Assembly: GCF_046557615.1 (NCBI RefSeq)
Contig: NZ_JBKIII010000001.1
Coordinates: 1,240,001-1,304,000 of the forward strand
Source: Haloferax sp046557615
GTDB lineage: Archaea; Halobacteriota; Halobacteria; Halobacteriales; Haloferacaceae
Reading direction: 5' to 3'
DNA: 64,000 nt
Within the stretch, counting starts at the first letter, position 1, and every line of letters starts with the position of its first letter. Below the pieces are notes generated by a model. It was given only the letters and a program-made list of their open reading frames with translations. It was not told the DNA's origin and searched no databases. Position numbers and translations under genes: made by a program. Of this stretch, positions 1 to 8,590 are shown one piece after another.

Positions 1-395
1 TCCGGGCGACGGGCGACAAATCCTATCTCGTCCAAGAGTGGCTTCCGCGCGCCCGCGACTACCGAATCATGGTACTCGATGGTGAGGTAATGGGTGGCGT
101 CGAACGCCGACTCTCGAACGATGCGAGAGACGATGGCCGGTGGAAGCACAACGTCCACCGCGGGGCCGACGCGGTTGGCATCGACGTACCCGACGAGCAT
201 CGAAGACTGGCCGAGGCGGTGGCCGATACGTTGGGGATTCGCTATCTCGGCGTGGACCTGCTCGAATCGAACGGGCGACTCGTCGTCTCGGAGACGAACG
301 CCCGGCCGACTATCGACGACGCTGGAAAGTACGATTCGGGCTTTTTCGACACGCTCGCGGCGCTCATCGAGCGGGTTGCAAAAAGTTCAGAATAA
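1..395 (+). CDS. RimK-like ATP-grasp ligase, C-terminal part (5' end outside window)
   Basis: Reading frame 3 is open from the window edge to TAA at 393-395, giving 130 residues. The fragment shows late ATP-grasp features: QEWLP near the start, the basic GGVERR stretch and the metal-binding ETNARPTID segment, as in RimK/LysX-type glutamate ligases that join an amino acid to a carboxylate using ATP. The first internal ATG (69) lies inside the domain and is not the real start. The substrate cannot be told from this fragment. It converges with the Hsp20 gene downstream. Confidence 0.8.
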   Translation, partial: RATGDKSYLVQEWLPRARDYRIMVLDGEVMGGVERRLSNDARDDGRWKHNVHRGADAVGIDVPDEHRRLAEAVADTLGIRYLGVDLLESNGRLVVSETNARPTIDDAGKYDSGFFDTLAALIERVAKSSE

Positions 396-406
396 GACGC
401 GATTCG

Positions 407-769
407 TTACTCGACGTCGATTGCAGCGGAGTCCTCGGCGCGGTCGAGCGTGACCTGCAGAACGCCGTTGTTGAACGTCGCTTTGGCGGAGTGTTCGTCC
501 ACGCGGACCGGCAGGCGGATGCGCTCGTCGAACTCTCGAAGGTCGCCAGCGGCGCTAATCGTAAGCGTTTCTCCATCGCACTTGAGGTCGATAGCGTCTT
601 TGTCGATGCCCGGGAGGTCCGCGACGAGTCGGAGTGTGTCACCCTCATCAAATACGTCGATGTGGGTTTCGGAGGCGAACCCGGCGTTGCCTCCAGTCAT
701 GTCATTCATCATCCGTTCGATTTCGTCGAAGATGTTATCGAACGGGTCGTCACGGTCGTCTCTGACCAT
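407..769 (-). CDS. Hsp20/alpha-crystallin small heat-shock protein
   Basis: This 120-residue cytosolic holdase chaperone is expected to bind unfolding proteins. An N-terminal arm rich in acidic residues and methionine (FDNIFDEIERMM) precedes an alpha-crystallin domain with LVADLPGIDKDAIDL and the strand FNNGVLQVTL, the usual C-terminal mark of the family. The frame is open further upstream, but ATG 769 is preferred because a TATA element (794-798) is centred 27 bp before it and the residues before it (MAICYHLVVV) do not resemble the family. It is one of two Hsp20 genes in the window. Confidence 0.92.
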   Translation of the reverse strand: MVRDDRDDPFDNIFDEIERMMNDMTGGNAGFASETHIDVFDEGDTLRLVADLPGIDKDAIDLKCDGETLTISAAGDLREFDERIRLPVRVDEHSAKATFNNGVLQVTLDRAEDSAAIDVE

Positions 770-793
770 GGGGGCCGCTATGAAATCTGAGGC

Positions 794-798
794 TATAA
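794..798 (-). promoter_or_regulatory. TATA box of the hsp20 gene
   Basis: TTATA on the minus strand is centred 27 bp before ATG 769, the spacing expected for an archaeal leaderless transcript. It supports the short start of the Hsp20 protein. Confidence 0.5.
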
Positions 799-978
799 CG
801 CTTCTGGCCACGACAACCAAATGATAGCATATCGCCATGAGACGGCGTCGTGCGGTTCATTTCGACGGGTCCGAATCTCGACGCACGCCGCCGGTTACTG
901 CGCGAATGTGATTGCTTGTGTGAGATTCATGATTGTCTTTGAAAGGTAACGTTCGATTACGCCGGATTTACCGAAACA

Positions 979-986
979 GATATACT
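979..986 (+). promoter_or_regulatory. Probable TATA box of the type I GAPDH gene
   Basis: GATATACT lies about 40 bp before ATG 1024, which would place transcription start near 1009 and give a leader of about 15 nt. The rest of the 770-1023 interval shows no other gene. Confidence 0.35.
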
Positions 987-1023
987 GATTCCTCTCCGAT
1001 AGCTACGTGGATACTACTCGAAC

Positions 1024-2076
1024 ATGAGTGAAAAATCCTACCTTAGTGCGGGCGCGAACGTGGACGAATCGGACGTGGTGCGGGTTGCACTCAACGGATT
1101 CGGGCGAATCGGCCGGAACATCTTCCGTGCCGTCCTCGAAAATCCGAAAGTCGAACTCGTCGGCATCAACGACGTCATGGACTTCGAGGACATGCGATAC
1201 CTCGCAAAGTACGACTCCGTCCTCGGACGTCTCGACGGCCTCGAACTCGACGGTGACGCGCTGACTATCGGCGGCACCTCGGTGAGTCTCTACAACATCC
1301 AGTCCCCCGCTGAACTGCCGTGGGGCGAACTCGATGTGGACGTGGCTCTGGAGTGTACCGGTATCTTCCGGACGAAAGAAGACGCCTCGGCTCACCTCGA
1401 AGCAGGTGCACAGAAGGTCGTCATCTCGGCACCACCGAAGGGTGACAAACCCGTCAAACAACTCGTCTACGGTGTCAACCACGACGAGTACGAAGGCGAA
1501 GACATCGTCTCCAACGCCTCCTGTACGACGAACTCCGTCACGCCGATTGCGAAGGTTCTCGACGAAGAGTTCGGCATCGAGAACGGTCTCTTGACGACCG
1601 TCCACGCCTACACGGGCAGCCAGAACCTCATCGACGGCCCCCACTCGAAGCAGCGTCGTGGCCGCTCGGCCGCCGAGAACATCGTCCCGACGACGACTGG
1701 TGCCGCACAGGCCGCCACCGAGATTCTGCCACAACTCGACGGCAAACTCGACGGCATGGCGATTCGCGTCCCCGTCGTCAACGGGTCGCTCACCGAACTC
1801 GTCGTCCGACTCGAAGACAAGCCCTCTGTCGAGGAAATCAACAACGCATTCCGCGCGGCCGCAGACTCCGGCCCGCTCGCAGGTGTCCTCGGCTACACCG
1901 ACGACGAAGTCACCTCGCGTGACATCCTCGGCCTGCCGTTCTCCAGCACCGTGGACCTCAACACGACCAACCAGGTCAACGACGGCGGTCTCTACAAGAT
2001 TCTGACGTGGTACGACAACGAGTACGGTTTCTCCAACCGGATGCTCGACGTCGCTCACTTCATCACCCACCAGTAA
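1024..2076 (+). CDS. gapI: Glyceraldehyde-3-phosphate dehydrogenase, type I (bacterial/eukaryotic class)
   Basis: This cytosolic enzyme oxidises glyceraldehyde 3-phosphate to 1,3-bisphosphoglycerate with phosphate. The 350 residues show the Rossmann motif GFGRIG (25-30), the catalytic cysteine C167 in SNASCTTN, and acidic D50 after the second strand (GIND), which is typical of NAD preference. An extension of about 18 residues precedes the fold. Pgk follows after a 94-bp gap and catalyses the next step. In Haloferax volcanii the type I enzyme is reported to serve sugar breakdown while a type II enzyme serves gluconeogenesis; assigning the same split here is inference from the shared arrangement. 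Confidence 0.96.
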   Translation: MSEKSYLSAGANVDESDVVRVALNGFGRIGRNIFRAVLENPKVELVGINDVMDFEDMRYLAKYDSVLGRLDGLELDGDALTIGGTSVSLYNIQSPAELPWGELDVDVALECTGIFRTKEDASAHLEAGAQKVVISAPPKGDKPVKQLVYGVNHDEYEGEDIVSNASCTTNSVTPIAKVLDEEFGIENGLLTTVHAYTGSQNLIDGPHSKQRRGRSAAENIVPTTTGAAQAATEILPQLDGKLDGMAIRVPVVNGSLTELVVRLEDKPSVEEINNAFRAAADSGPLAGVLGYTDDEVTSRDILGLPFSSTVDLNTTNQVNDGGLYKILTWYDNEYGFSNRMLDVAHFITHQ

Positions 2077-2170
2077 GCACCACTACACTGGTTCCCCGGA
2101 CTGACTGACTCGGCCCGATTTCCGGGCCAACCTCCCCACCACTAAGTAACACCTCCACGTTTTCCCAACT

Positions 2171-3376
2171 ATGTTCAACACGCTCGACGACCTCGACCCG
2201 GAGCAACGCGTACTCGTTCGTCTCGACCTCAACTCACCCGTCGAAGACGGTGAAGTACAGGACAACCGACGGTTCGACCGACACGCCGAGACGGTCGCAG
2301 AACTCGCCGACGGCGGCCACCGTGTCGTCCTCATGGCCCACCAAGGCAGACCCGGCGACGACGACTTCGTCTCGCTCGAACAGCACGCCGACATCCTGTC
2401 GGGACACATCGGGAAGGATGTGAAATTCGTCGCCGACACCTATGGCGACGAGGCCATCGAGGCCATCGAGTCGCTCGACGCGGGCGAGGTTCTCCTGCTC
2501 GAAAACGTCCGCATGTGCGACGACGAACTCCCCGAGGAAGACCCCGAAGTCAAAGCTGAAACCGAGTTCGTCCAGACGCTCGCACCCCACTTCGACGCCT
2601 ACATCAACGACGCCTACTCCGCGGCCCACCGCTCGCACGCCTCACTCGTCGGATTCGCACTCGAACTTCCCGCGTATGCGGGTCGCGTGATGGAATCCGA
2701 ATATCAGGCTAACTCCTCGATTGCGACACGCGAGTTCGACGGGCAGGTGACGATGGTCGTCGGCGGGACGAAAGCGACCGACGTCATCGACGTGATGAAC
2801 AACCTCGGCGACAAGGTAGACCAGTTCTTGCTCGGTGGCATCGCGGGCGAACTGTTCTTGCGCGCCGCGGGCAACGAAGTCGGATTCGACCTCGAAGGGA
2901 TGGACTTCTTCGACGACCAGTGGGAGGCGAATCGAGAAACTATCGAGTCCCTCCTCGACGAACGTGGCGACCAAATCAAACTCGCCGTGGACCTCGCTTA
3001 CGAGGACGAAACCGAGGACCGCGGTGAAATCGCCGTCGCAAACATCACCGAGAAAGACCGCCCGTACCTCGACGTTGGTTCGATGACCGTCGACGAGTAC
3101 GACCCCATCATCCGCGACTCTGAGGCAGTCTTCGTCAAAGGCGCACTCGGTCTGTTCGAAGACGAACGCTTCGCCGTCGGCACGGTGGGCGTCCTCGAAG
3201 CAATCTCCGAGACCGATTGTTTCTCCGTCGTCGGTGGCGGCGACACCTCGCGCGCAATCGAGATGTACGGCATGGACGAAGACGACTTCGGCCACGTCTC
3301 TATCGCTGGCGGTGCGTACATCCGCGCACTCACCGGCGCACCGCTCGCGGGCGTCGAAGTGCTGAAACAAGACTAA
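2171..3376 (+). CDS. pgk: Phosphoglycerate kinase
   Basis: This cytosolic enzyme transfers phosphate between 1,3-bisphosphoglycerate and ADP. The 401 residues match the archaeal family length. The N-terminal substrate-binding segment (RLDLNSPVEDGEV, then the HRVVLMAHQGRP strand) is followed by LLLENVR and NDAYSAAHRSHAS. The nucleotide domain carries VVGGTKATD and the C-terminal VGGGDTSRAI glycine loop. It lies downstream of the type I GAPDH on the same strand. The 94-bp gap leaves room for its own promoter, so co-transcription is possible but not proven. Confidence 0.96.
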   Translation: MFNTLDDLDPEQRVLVRLDLNSPVEDGEVQDNRRFDRHAETVAELADGGHRVVLMAHQGRPGDDDFVSLEQHADILSGHIGKDVKFVADTYGDEAIEAIESLDAGEVLLLENVRMCDDELPEEDPEVKAETEFVQTLAPHFDAYINDAYSAAHRSHASLVGFALELPAYAGRVMESEYQANSSIATREFDGQVTMVVGGTKATDVIDVMNNLGDKVDQFLLGGIAGELFLRAAGNEVGFDLEGMDFFDDQWEANRETIESLLDERGDQIKLAVDLAYEDETEDRGEIAVANITEKDRPYLDVGSMTVDEYDPIIRDSEAVFVKGALGLFEDERFAVGTVGVLEAISETDCFSVVGGGDTSRAIEMYGMDEDDFGHVSIAGGAYIRALTGAPLAGVEVLKQD

Positions 3377-3394
3377 ACACGCGCGTTTCTTCAG

Positions 3395-3589
3395 CTATTT
3401 CGCAGACAAGAGTAGTATTCTCACCACTCGAACGACGGCGAGCGCGACTACCGAGTAGCACAGTGCCAGCGCCACGACGCCGAGCCAATTACTCTCCGGA
3501 TGTGGCTTTTCGACTCGCCCAGAGAGCAACACGACAGCACCGACGAAGGCGACAAAGATTCCAGTCAGTTCGAGTGTCACGGCCACCAT
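3395..3589 (-). CDS. Small two-helix membrane protein, unknown function
   Basis: The predicted 64-residue protein consists almost entirely of two hydrophobic segments (about residues 6-24 and 35-60) joined by a short polar loop containing KPHPESN. Hydrophobic composition, an ATG start and the fit into the gap between pgk and the phosphodiesterase support a real gene. No family is recognised. It converges with pgk, whose stop lies 18 bp away. Confidence 0.55.
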   Translation of the reverse strand: MVAVTLELTGIFVAFVGAVVLLSGRVEKPHPESNWLGVVALALCYSVVALAVVRVVRILLLSAK

Positions 3590-3676
3590 ACTCTGTGGTA
3601 TATCTACACGACGTGTGGCACTCCGTGAAATAGATGTCTATGAAATTTGATGTCCGTGGCGAGCAAATGGTGGGGT

Positions 3677-4165
3677 ATGAAACTCGGTGTCGTCTCCGAT
3701 ACGCACGATAACCTCGAGTACGTCCACGCCGCAGTCGAACACTTCGAACGGGAGAACGTCGATGTCGTCGTCCACTGCGGTGATATCGTCGCCCCGTTCT
3801 CGGCCACGCCGTTCGACGCCGAATTCGAATTTCACGCCGTCCGCGGCAACAACGACGGCGAGTGGAAACTCCGCGAGATTGTAAACTCCTTTGGCACCTA
3901 TCACGACGATTTCGCCCACCTGACCATCGACGGCAAGGACATCGCGGTGTATCACGGGACCGAACCTGGCCTCGTCGAGACGCTTCTCGAATCCGACGCC
4001 TACGAGTACGTGCTTCGCGGCCACACCCACGAGCGGTCGCTCGACTACTACGGGGCGACGACGCACGTCAATCCCGGTGGCCTCCCGATTCCGGGGGCAG
4101 ACGAAGCGTTCCACGTCGCCGTAATCGACCTCGCAACAGAGAACGTCGCGTTCGAGACGATTTGA
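3677..4165 (+). CDS. YfcE-type metallophosphoesterase
   Basis: This 162-residue phosphodiesterase is of the MJ0936/YfcE type, with a two-metal calcineurin-like core. Metal-ligand motifs appear in the expected order: SDTHDN near the start, HCGDI, RGNND and GHTHERS, followed by NPGG. The start at 3677 gives MKLGVVSDTHDN, the typical beginning; an earlier ATG at 3647 would add ten residues unlike the family. The natural substrate of this subgroup is unclear. It converges with the type II GAPDH gene. Confidence 0.92.
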   Translation: MKLGVVSDTHDNLEYVHAAVEHFERENVDVVVHCGDIVAPFSATPFDAEFEFHAVRGNNDGEWKLREIVNSFGTYHDDFAHLTIDGKDIAVYHGTEPGLVETLLESDAYEYVLRGHTHERSLDYYGATTHVNPGGLPIPGADEAFHVAVIDLATENVAFETI

Positions 4166-4213
4166 GCGACGGACAGAAAAGAGCGCGAAACTGCGGGTGA
4201 ACAGACGGACCGA

Positions 4214-5281
4214 CTAGTCGTCGGCGAACTCTGCGCGCGCCTGTTCAGAGAACCCAGAAGGGTCGCCGGAGATGCCGATGCCGAGACGCCGGTCTGTGAG
4301 TTCCATACTCGTCTTCTGGTCTTCGAGTTCGAACATGGCGCGAATCGCGTCCACGTTCTCCGGAATCACGTCGGATTCCTGGTGGATTGCCTGGAAGAGA
4401 TAGAGGTCACGACCGGAGACGCCGATGGACTCGCCCCAGACACAGTTCTCCCACATGTCGCCGCGCGGGCGGTTCGCGTCGAGTGCGAAGTCCTTGAGTT
4501 TGCCAGCACCGTCGATGCCGAGGCCCTCCGGAATGACGTACACGCGGTTCTCGCCTTCGAGCAGTTGGCGGACGTGTGCGCCCGTCACGTCGTCACCGAG
4601 GGTGACGTTGAGGGCGTGAACGTGCATCAGCGTCGCCGGGACTTTCAGTCCAAGCGTGTCGATTTCGAGGTCGGGGAAGATGGTCTTCACGTCGGGGCCG
4701 TGGTGCGAAGGAACCGAGATTGGGTCGGGAAGAATGTCGTTGATTGGCCCCCGAGAGTTCTGTCCGGGGTCGCCACCGCGGCGAACCAGTGTCGCACGGA
4801 CTTTCTCGACGCCGTACTCTTCTTTCAGGGGAGCGATGATGCGCGAGAGACCGGTCGTGTTACACGAGACGACGCGGACGTAGTCGGCGTCGCGGGCCGA
4901 GTCATAGTTGGCGCGAGCGTTGAAGCTCACCTCGGCGACGTCCGAGCTTTCGCCGCCTTGGAAGATTGCGGGCGTGTGGTGGGTTTCGTAGAGTTCGCGG
5001 TTGCGTGCGCCGATTCCGGAGGGCGTACAGTCGACGATTACGTCGGCTTCGGCGACGAGTTCGTCTACTTCGCCAGCGAGTTCGATACCCGCTTCAGAAA
5101 ACAGGGGCGCTCGTTCGGGAATCGCGGCGTACATCGAATAGCCACGTTCGACCGCGGTGTGTGCTTCGAAGTTGGGCTGTGTCTTGGCGACGCCGATGAT
5201 TTCCATATCGGGTTGCGCCTCTACGGCATCGGCAACGCGCTTTCCGATTGTACCGTAGCCGTTGACTCCCACTCGTATCAT
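4214..5281 (-). CDS. gapII: Glyceraldehyde-3-phosphate dehydrogenase, type II (archaeal class)
   Basis: This 355-residue enzyme belongs to the archaeal phosphorylating GAPDH family, which shares little sequence with type I. It shows GYGTIG (8-13), the signature CTPSGIG (85-91), catalytic C140 in VVSCNTTGL, and HVHALNVTL in the C-terminal domain. The start is set at MIRVGVNGYG because 22 more upstream residues (to 5347) have no family character. Its role is the same reaction, probably in the gluconeogenic direction with NADP(H), by analogy with H. volcanii. It lies 2.1 kb from the type I gene on the opposite strand, with pgk, a small membrane-protein gene and the phosphodiesterase between. Confidence 0.95.
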   Translation of the reverse strand: MIRVGVNGYGTIGKRVADAVEAQPDMEIIGVAKTQPNFEAHTAVERGYSMYAAIPERAPLFSEAGIELAGEVDELVAEADVIVDCTPSGIGARNRELYETHHTPAIFQGGESSDVAEVSFNARANYDSARDADYVRVVSCNTTGLSRIIAPLKEEYGVEKVRATLVRRGGDPGQNSRGPINDILPDPISVPSHHGPDVKTIFPDLEIDTLGLKVPATLMHVHALNVTLGDDVTGAHVRQLLEGENRVYVIPEGLGIDGAGKLKDFALDANRPRGDMWENCVWGESIGVSGRDLYLFQAIHQESDVIPENVDAIRAMFELEDQKTSMELTDRRLGIGISGDPSGFSEQARAEFADD

Positions 5282-5483
5282 GCATACATGACCTCTTTCA
5301 CCGAACATAGTTATTTCGATGGTTAGAAGCCAGAAATTAACTCTCAACCGAGTGACTCGCTCGATTATCTCTGAGGCGAGTGAAGTTGGGTCAAACGGGG
5401 GAAATCGAGGGCCATCGTTGCATTACGGCGGCGTTTGGTCACAGATGGGAATGCCTAACCGACCAGACACACCATGCACATTC

Positions 5484-6443
5484 ATGACCTACTCCGATGC
5501 GGACCTCCGGGCCGCCAGCGAGACGGCGATTCACCAGTGTCTCGACCTCCAAGCCGACGAGTCGCTCGTCGTCGTCACCGACGACAAACGAGAAACGATT
5601 GGCGAAGCACTCTACGAAGTCGCCGCCGAGGTGACCGACGACGTCTCCATCATTCGCTACCCACCGGGCAACCAACACGGCGAAGAGCCACCAGCACCGG
5701 TTGCCGCCGCGATGGCAAACGCCGACGCCTTCCTCGCGCCGACGACGAAGAGCCTGAGTCACACTCGCGCACGCGGGGCCGCCTGCGATGCGGGCGCTCG
5801 CGGTGCAACCCTTCCCGGAATCACCGAAGAAGTGTTCGTGACCGGTCTCGACGCCGACTACGACGAGATTTACCGACACAGCAAAGAGATGCTCGAAGCA
5901 GTCGGCGAGGCCGACGAAGTTCGGGTGACGACCGAGAAAGGAACGGACATCACCTTCGTCCGCGGTGACCGCGAATGGCTCGCCGACACGGGCTACATCG
6001 CCAACGAAGGCTCCTTCTCCAATCTCCCAGCGGGCGAAATCTTCCTCAGCCCCGTATCTGCCACGGGCACCTACGTCGTTGACGGGACCATGATGCCGCA
6101 CGGCCTGCTCGACGACGACCAAGAACTCCGCTTCGAAGTCGAGGACGGTTTTGTCACCCGCATCTCCGACGACGATATCCGCGAACAGGTCGAAACCGCC
6201 GCCGAGGAGGTCGGCCAAGACGCCTACAACCTCGCCGAAATCGGTATTGGAACCAACGTCGGCGTGACCGACCTCGTCGGCTCCGTCCTCCTCGATGAGA
6301 AGGCCGCTGGGACGGTCCACATCGCTATCGGCGACGACGCGGGCATCGGCGGCGACACCGACGCACCGCTCCACCTCGATGGCATCATCCGCAAGCCGAC
6401 GGTGTACGCTGACGGCGAAGAAGTCGAACTTCCGCAGCCCTAG
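5484..6443 (+). CDS. Aminopeptidase-like protein (M29/leucyl aminopeptidase group)
   Basis: The 319-residue cytosolic protein resembles archaeal proteins annotated as leucyl aminopeptidases related to family M29. Supporting segments are SLSHTRARG, the NEGSFSNLPAGE motif with its acidic metal-binding residue, DGTMMPHG, and C-terminal NLAEIGIGTN with AAGTVHIAIGD and LHLDGI. The start at 5484 removes 55 low-complexity residues of the longer open frame. Peptidase activity is inferred from family membership only. A gap of about 200 bp separates it from the divergent type II GAPDH. Confidence 0.75.
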   Translation: MTYSDADLRAASETAIHQCLDLQADESLVVVTDDKRETIGEALYEVAAEVTDDVSIIRYPPGNQHGEEPPAPVAAAMANADAFLAPTTKSLSHTRARGAACDAGARGATLPGITEEVFVTGLDADYDEIYRHSKEMLEAVGEADEVRVTTEKGTDITFVRGDREWLADTGYIANEGSFSNLPAGEIFLSPVSATGTYVVDGTMMPHGLLDDDQELRFEVEDGFVTRISDDDIREQVETAAEEVGQDAYNLAEIGIGTNVGVTDLVGSVLLDEKAAGTVHIAIGDDAGIGGDTDAPLHLDGIIRKPTVYADGEEVELPQP

Positions 6444-6452
6444 TCTCTCTTT

Positions 6453-7751
6453 TCAGCCGAGGAGACACTCCCCGGCGATTGCTGTCGCACACGACTCGTA
6501 GCACCGGAGTTCGCCATTTCCGAGTGCGACGTAGAGTGCGCCATCGACCAGTGCGAGACCCGATGGCGATGCCGAGACAGAAAGTTTGCCGACCCCGCGA
6601 ACTTCGCCGGTCGAGGTGTCGAGCGCGTAGAGGTAGTTCGGCGTTCGCTCCTCGTCGGTGTGTTCGACGACGACGTAAATTGTCGCACCGATGATAGCGG
6701 GCGTCCAATCGAACATCACCAGCGGGTCCGGCCCGAACGACCACTCCAGTTCCCCGGTGTCGAGTCGGCGAGCGAGCAGGCGATTGTCGTCACAGTAGTA
6801 GACGAGCCCTGCCGTGGTTGCGACGCCAGCGGTGGACCACTTTCTCGCGGCGTGTTTCCAACGAACCTCTCTGCTTCGACGGTCGAGAGCGACCACGTAT
6901 CGCTGGTCGCTGTCGCTCCCAGCCACGTTCTCGCTCACCGTGGTCAGAATCGTCTGGTTGGTCACCGTCACGGGTCCGGCAATCGGCATCGACCGCTCCC
7001 ACAGTCGCTCGCCGGTTGCGATGTCGAGTCCGACGAGACCCGAATCGCCGCCGAAGAAGGGAACGTACACGGTGTCACCGAACGCGGACAATGTCCACGG
7101 AAACCGTCGTGTCGAGAACCCCGCCTCCCACACCGGGTCGCCGGTCTCGGAATCGAGCGCGACGACCTGTACGGGTGGTTCTCGGTCCCCGTAAGTTGCA
7201 GTAATCGCCAGTTCATCGGAGACGATGGGTGGCGCGATAACTGGCCACGGTTGGTCGGTCGTCGGAATCGGTTCGGTCCACAGAAGGTTCCCGTTAGTAT
7301 CCAGCGCGTGTAGCCCTTCGAACGTCCGGGCGTAGAGTCGGTCCTTCTCGACTACGACCGAGTCATGATGGAACCGATTTTCTTCTCTGTCGGCGACAGA
7401 AACAGTGGTTCGCCACTGTTCCTCGCCCGTCTTCGCATCGTACGCCGAGACGACCGACTCGTGTTCGGTATCGTAGCCACCCCGCGTGTGCAAGTAGTAG
7501 ACGACGCCATCGGAGACGACGGGCGAACTCGTCGGAAAGCCATCGAACACCTCGGTTCGCCACGCGGGATAAAGGTCTCCTTCCACCCCCCTTCCGGGTG
7601 TTGCACCCGTTCGGGCGTCATCGCCCCCGTAGCGCGACCACATTCCGTCGTAGGTTGGGCGGTCTTGGATTCCCGAGAGGCACCCCACCGTCGTCACCAG
7701 CGCGGACGCGCCGAGCGTGGCGAGAAATCGGCGACGGGTCGGGGAAGGCAT
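6453..7751 (-). CDS. PQQ-repeat beta-propeller lipoprotein
   Basis: The 432-residue protein begins with a twin-arginine signal (TRRRFLATLG) and a lipobox ending at C24 (TVGC), so it should be exported folded by Tat and lipid-anchored outside the cell. The body carries repeated WxxW-like blades such as LDTNGNLLWTEP, LDSETGDPVWEA, LDIATGERLWE and LDTGELEWSF, typical of PQQ-like or BamB-like propellers. A cofactor is not implied, because many such proteins are scaffolds. It ends 9 bp after the convergent peptidase gene and is divergent from the zinc-finger gene at 7862. Confidence 0.88.
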   Translation of the reverse strand: MPSPTRRRFLATLGASALVTTVGCLSGIQDRPTYDGMWSRYGGDDARTGATPGRGVEGDLYPAWRTEVFDGFPTSSPVVSDGVVYYLHTRGGYDTEHESVVSAYDAKTGEEQWRTTVSVADREENRFHHDSVVVEKDRLYARTFEGLHALDTNGNLLWTEPIPTTDQPWPVIAPPIVSDELAITATYGDREPPVQVVALDSETGDPVWEAGFSTRRFPWTLSAFGDTVYVPFFGGDSGLVGLDIATGERLWERSMPIAGPVTVTNQTILTTVSENVAGSDSDQRYVVALDRRSREVRWKHAARKWSTAGVATTAGLVYYCDDNRLLARRLDTGELEWSFGPDPLVMFDWTPAIIGATIYVVVEHTDEERTPNYLYALDTSTGEVRGVGKLSVSASPSGLALVDGALYVALGNGELRCYESCATAIAGECLLG

Positions 7752-7861
7752 GGTGAGACGTTAGCTGTTCGACATAAAAATGGCTCGGACGCCGCGGCAC
7801 CGATTCCCACGCGCACGAGGAGAAAGGCGGGTTTTTACGCCCTGAACGGATATCCGACCGT

Positions 7862-8524
7862 ATGAGCCTACCCGACGCCGGTGAACGCGTCCCACTCTCT
7901 TGTCCGACGTGTTCACCCTCCGACCCCACCGTCCACGAGGTGCTCAAGCCCGGCGGTCACTCGACCGTCCGCTGCACCGAGTGCGGTCACGTCCACAAAG
8001 AGAAAATCGAAGTCCCGGACGAAATCGACATGGACGTCGTCGTCTCGCAGGACGGCTCGTCCGTCTCCACGACCGTCTCGGCACCGAAAGAGGCGACCAT
8101 CGAGATGGGCGACGAGTTCATCGTCGATACCCCCGAAGCGATTCAACTCGTCCGCATCACGGGCATCCAAGTCGGCCCCGAACAGCGCGTCGAAGAGGCG
8201 CTGGTGAAGGATATCAAAACCGTCTGGACTCGCGTCGTGGACAACGTGAAAGTCAACGTCACAATCCACCCGAAGGAAGGTGACGGCTACAACGAAGAGA
8301 CCCGCAGTATCACCGTCAACGTCCCCGGCGACTACGAGTTCGTCGTCGGCGAGTCCGAACAGTTCGGCGACGAAGAGGTCAAAGTCGAGGGCCTCGTCGT
8401 CCGCGCCGACGCGCCCGAGTACCGCCACGGAAAACTCGACCACCCCGGCGATATGGTCTACGCGAAGGACGCAAAACGCGTCTACACCCGCGACGAATCC
8501 TCGTCGGCGTGGTCCGCCTGGTAA
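7862..8524 (+). CDS. HVO_0476-family zinc finger protein
   Basis: The 220-residue protein has an N-terminal zinc ribbon (C14, C17, C38, C41 in CPTC and CTECG) followed by a beta-rich acidic domain. It matches what I recall of the conserved haloarchaeal family named after HVO_0476. Its function is unknown; binding nucleic acid or protein through the ribbon is inference. Its position between the GAPDH locus and two methyltransferases matches the recalled H. volcanii order, which is part of the argument for the organism. Confidence 0.85.
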   Translation: MSLPDAGERVPLSCPTCSPSDPTVHEVLKPGGHSTVRCTECGHVHKEKIEVPDEIDMDVVVSQDGSSVSTTVSAPKEATIEMGDEFIVDTPEAIQLVRITGIQVGPEQRVEEALVKDIKTVWTRVVDNVKVNVTIHPKEGDGYNEETRSITVNVPGDYEFVVGESEQFGDEEVKVEGLVVRADAPEYRHGKLDHPGDMVYAKDAKRVYTRDESSSAWSAW

Positions 8525-8590
8525 GCAGACCGGGTCTCTTTCGAACGACCATCAGAACGTGTTTTTGTGCTGGCCTGCATCCGGACAGGC

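Noticed and set aside
1003..2070. Long open frame (355 codons) on the minus strand opposite the type I GAPDH
   Set aside because: It mirrors the GAPDH gene exactly and its translation has no family features; high-GC haloarchaeal genes with D/E/V-rich codons routinely leave such antisense frames open.
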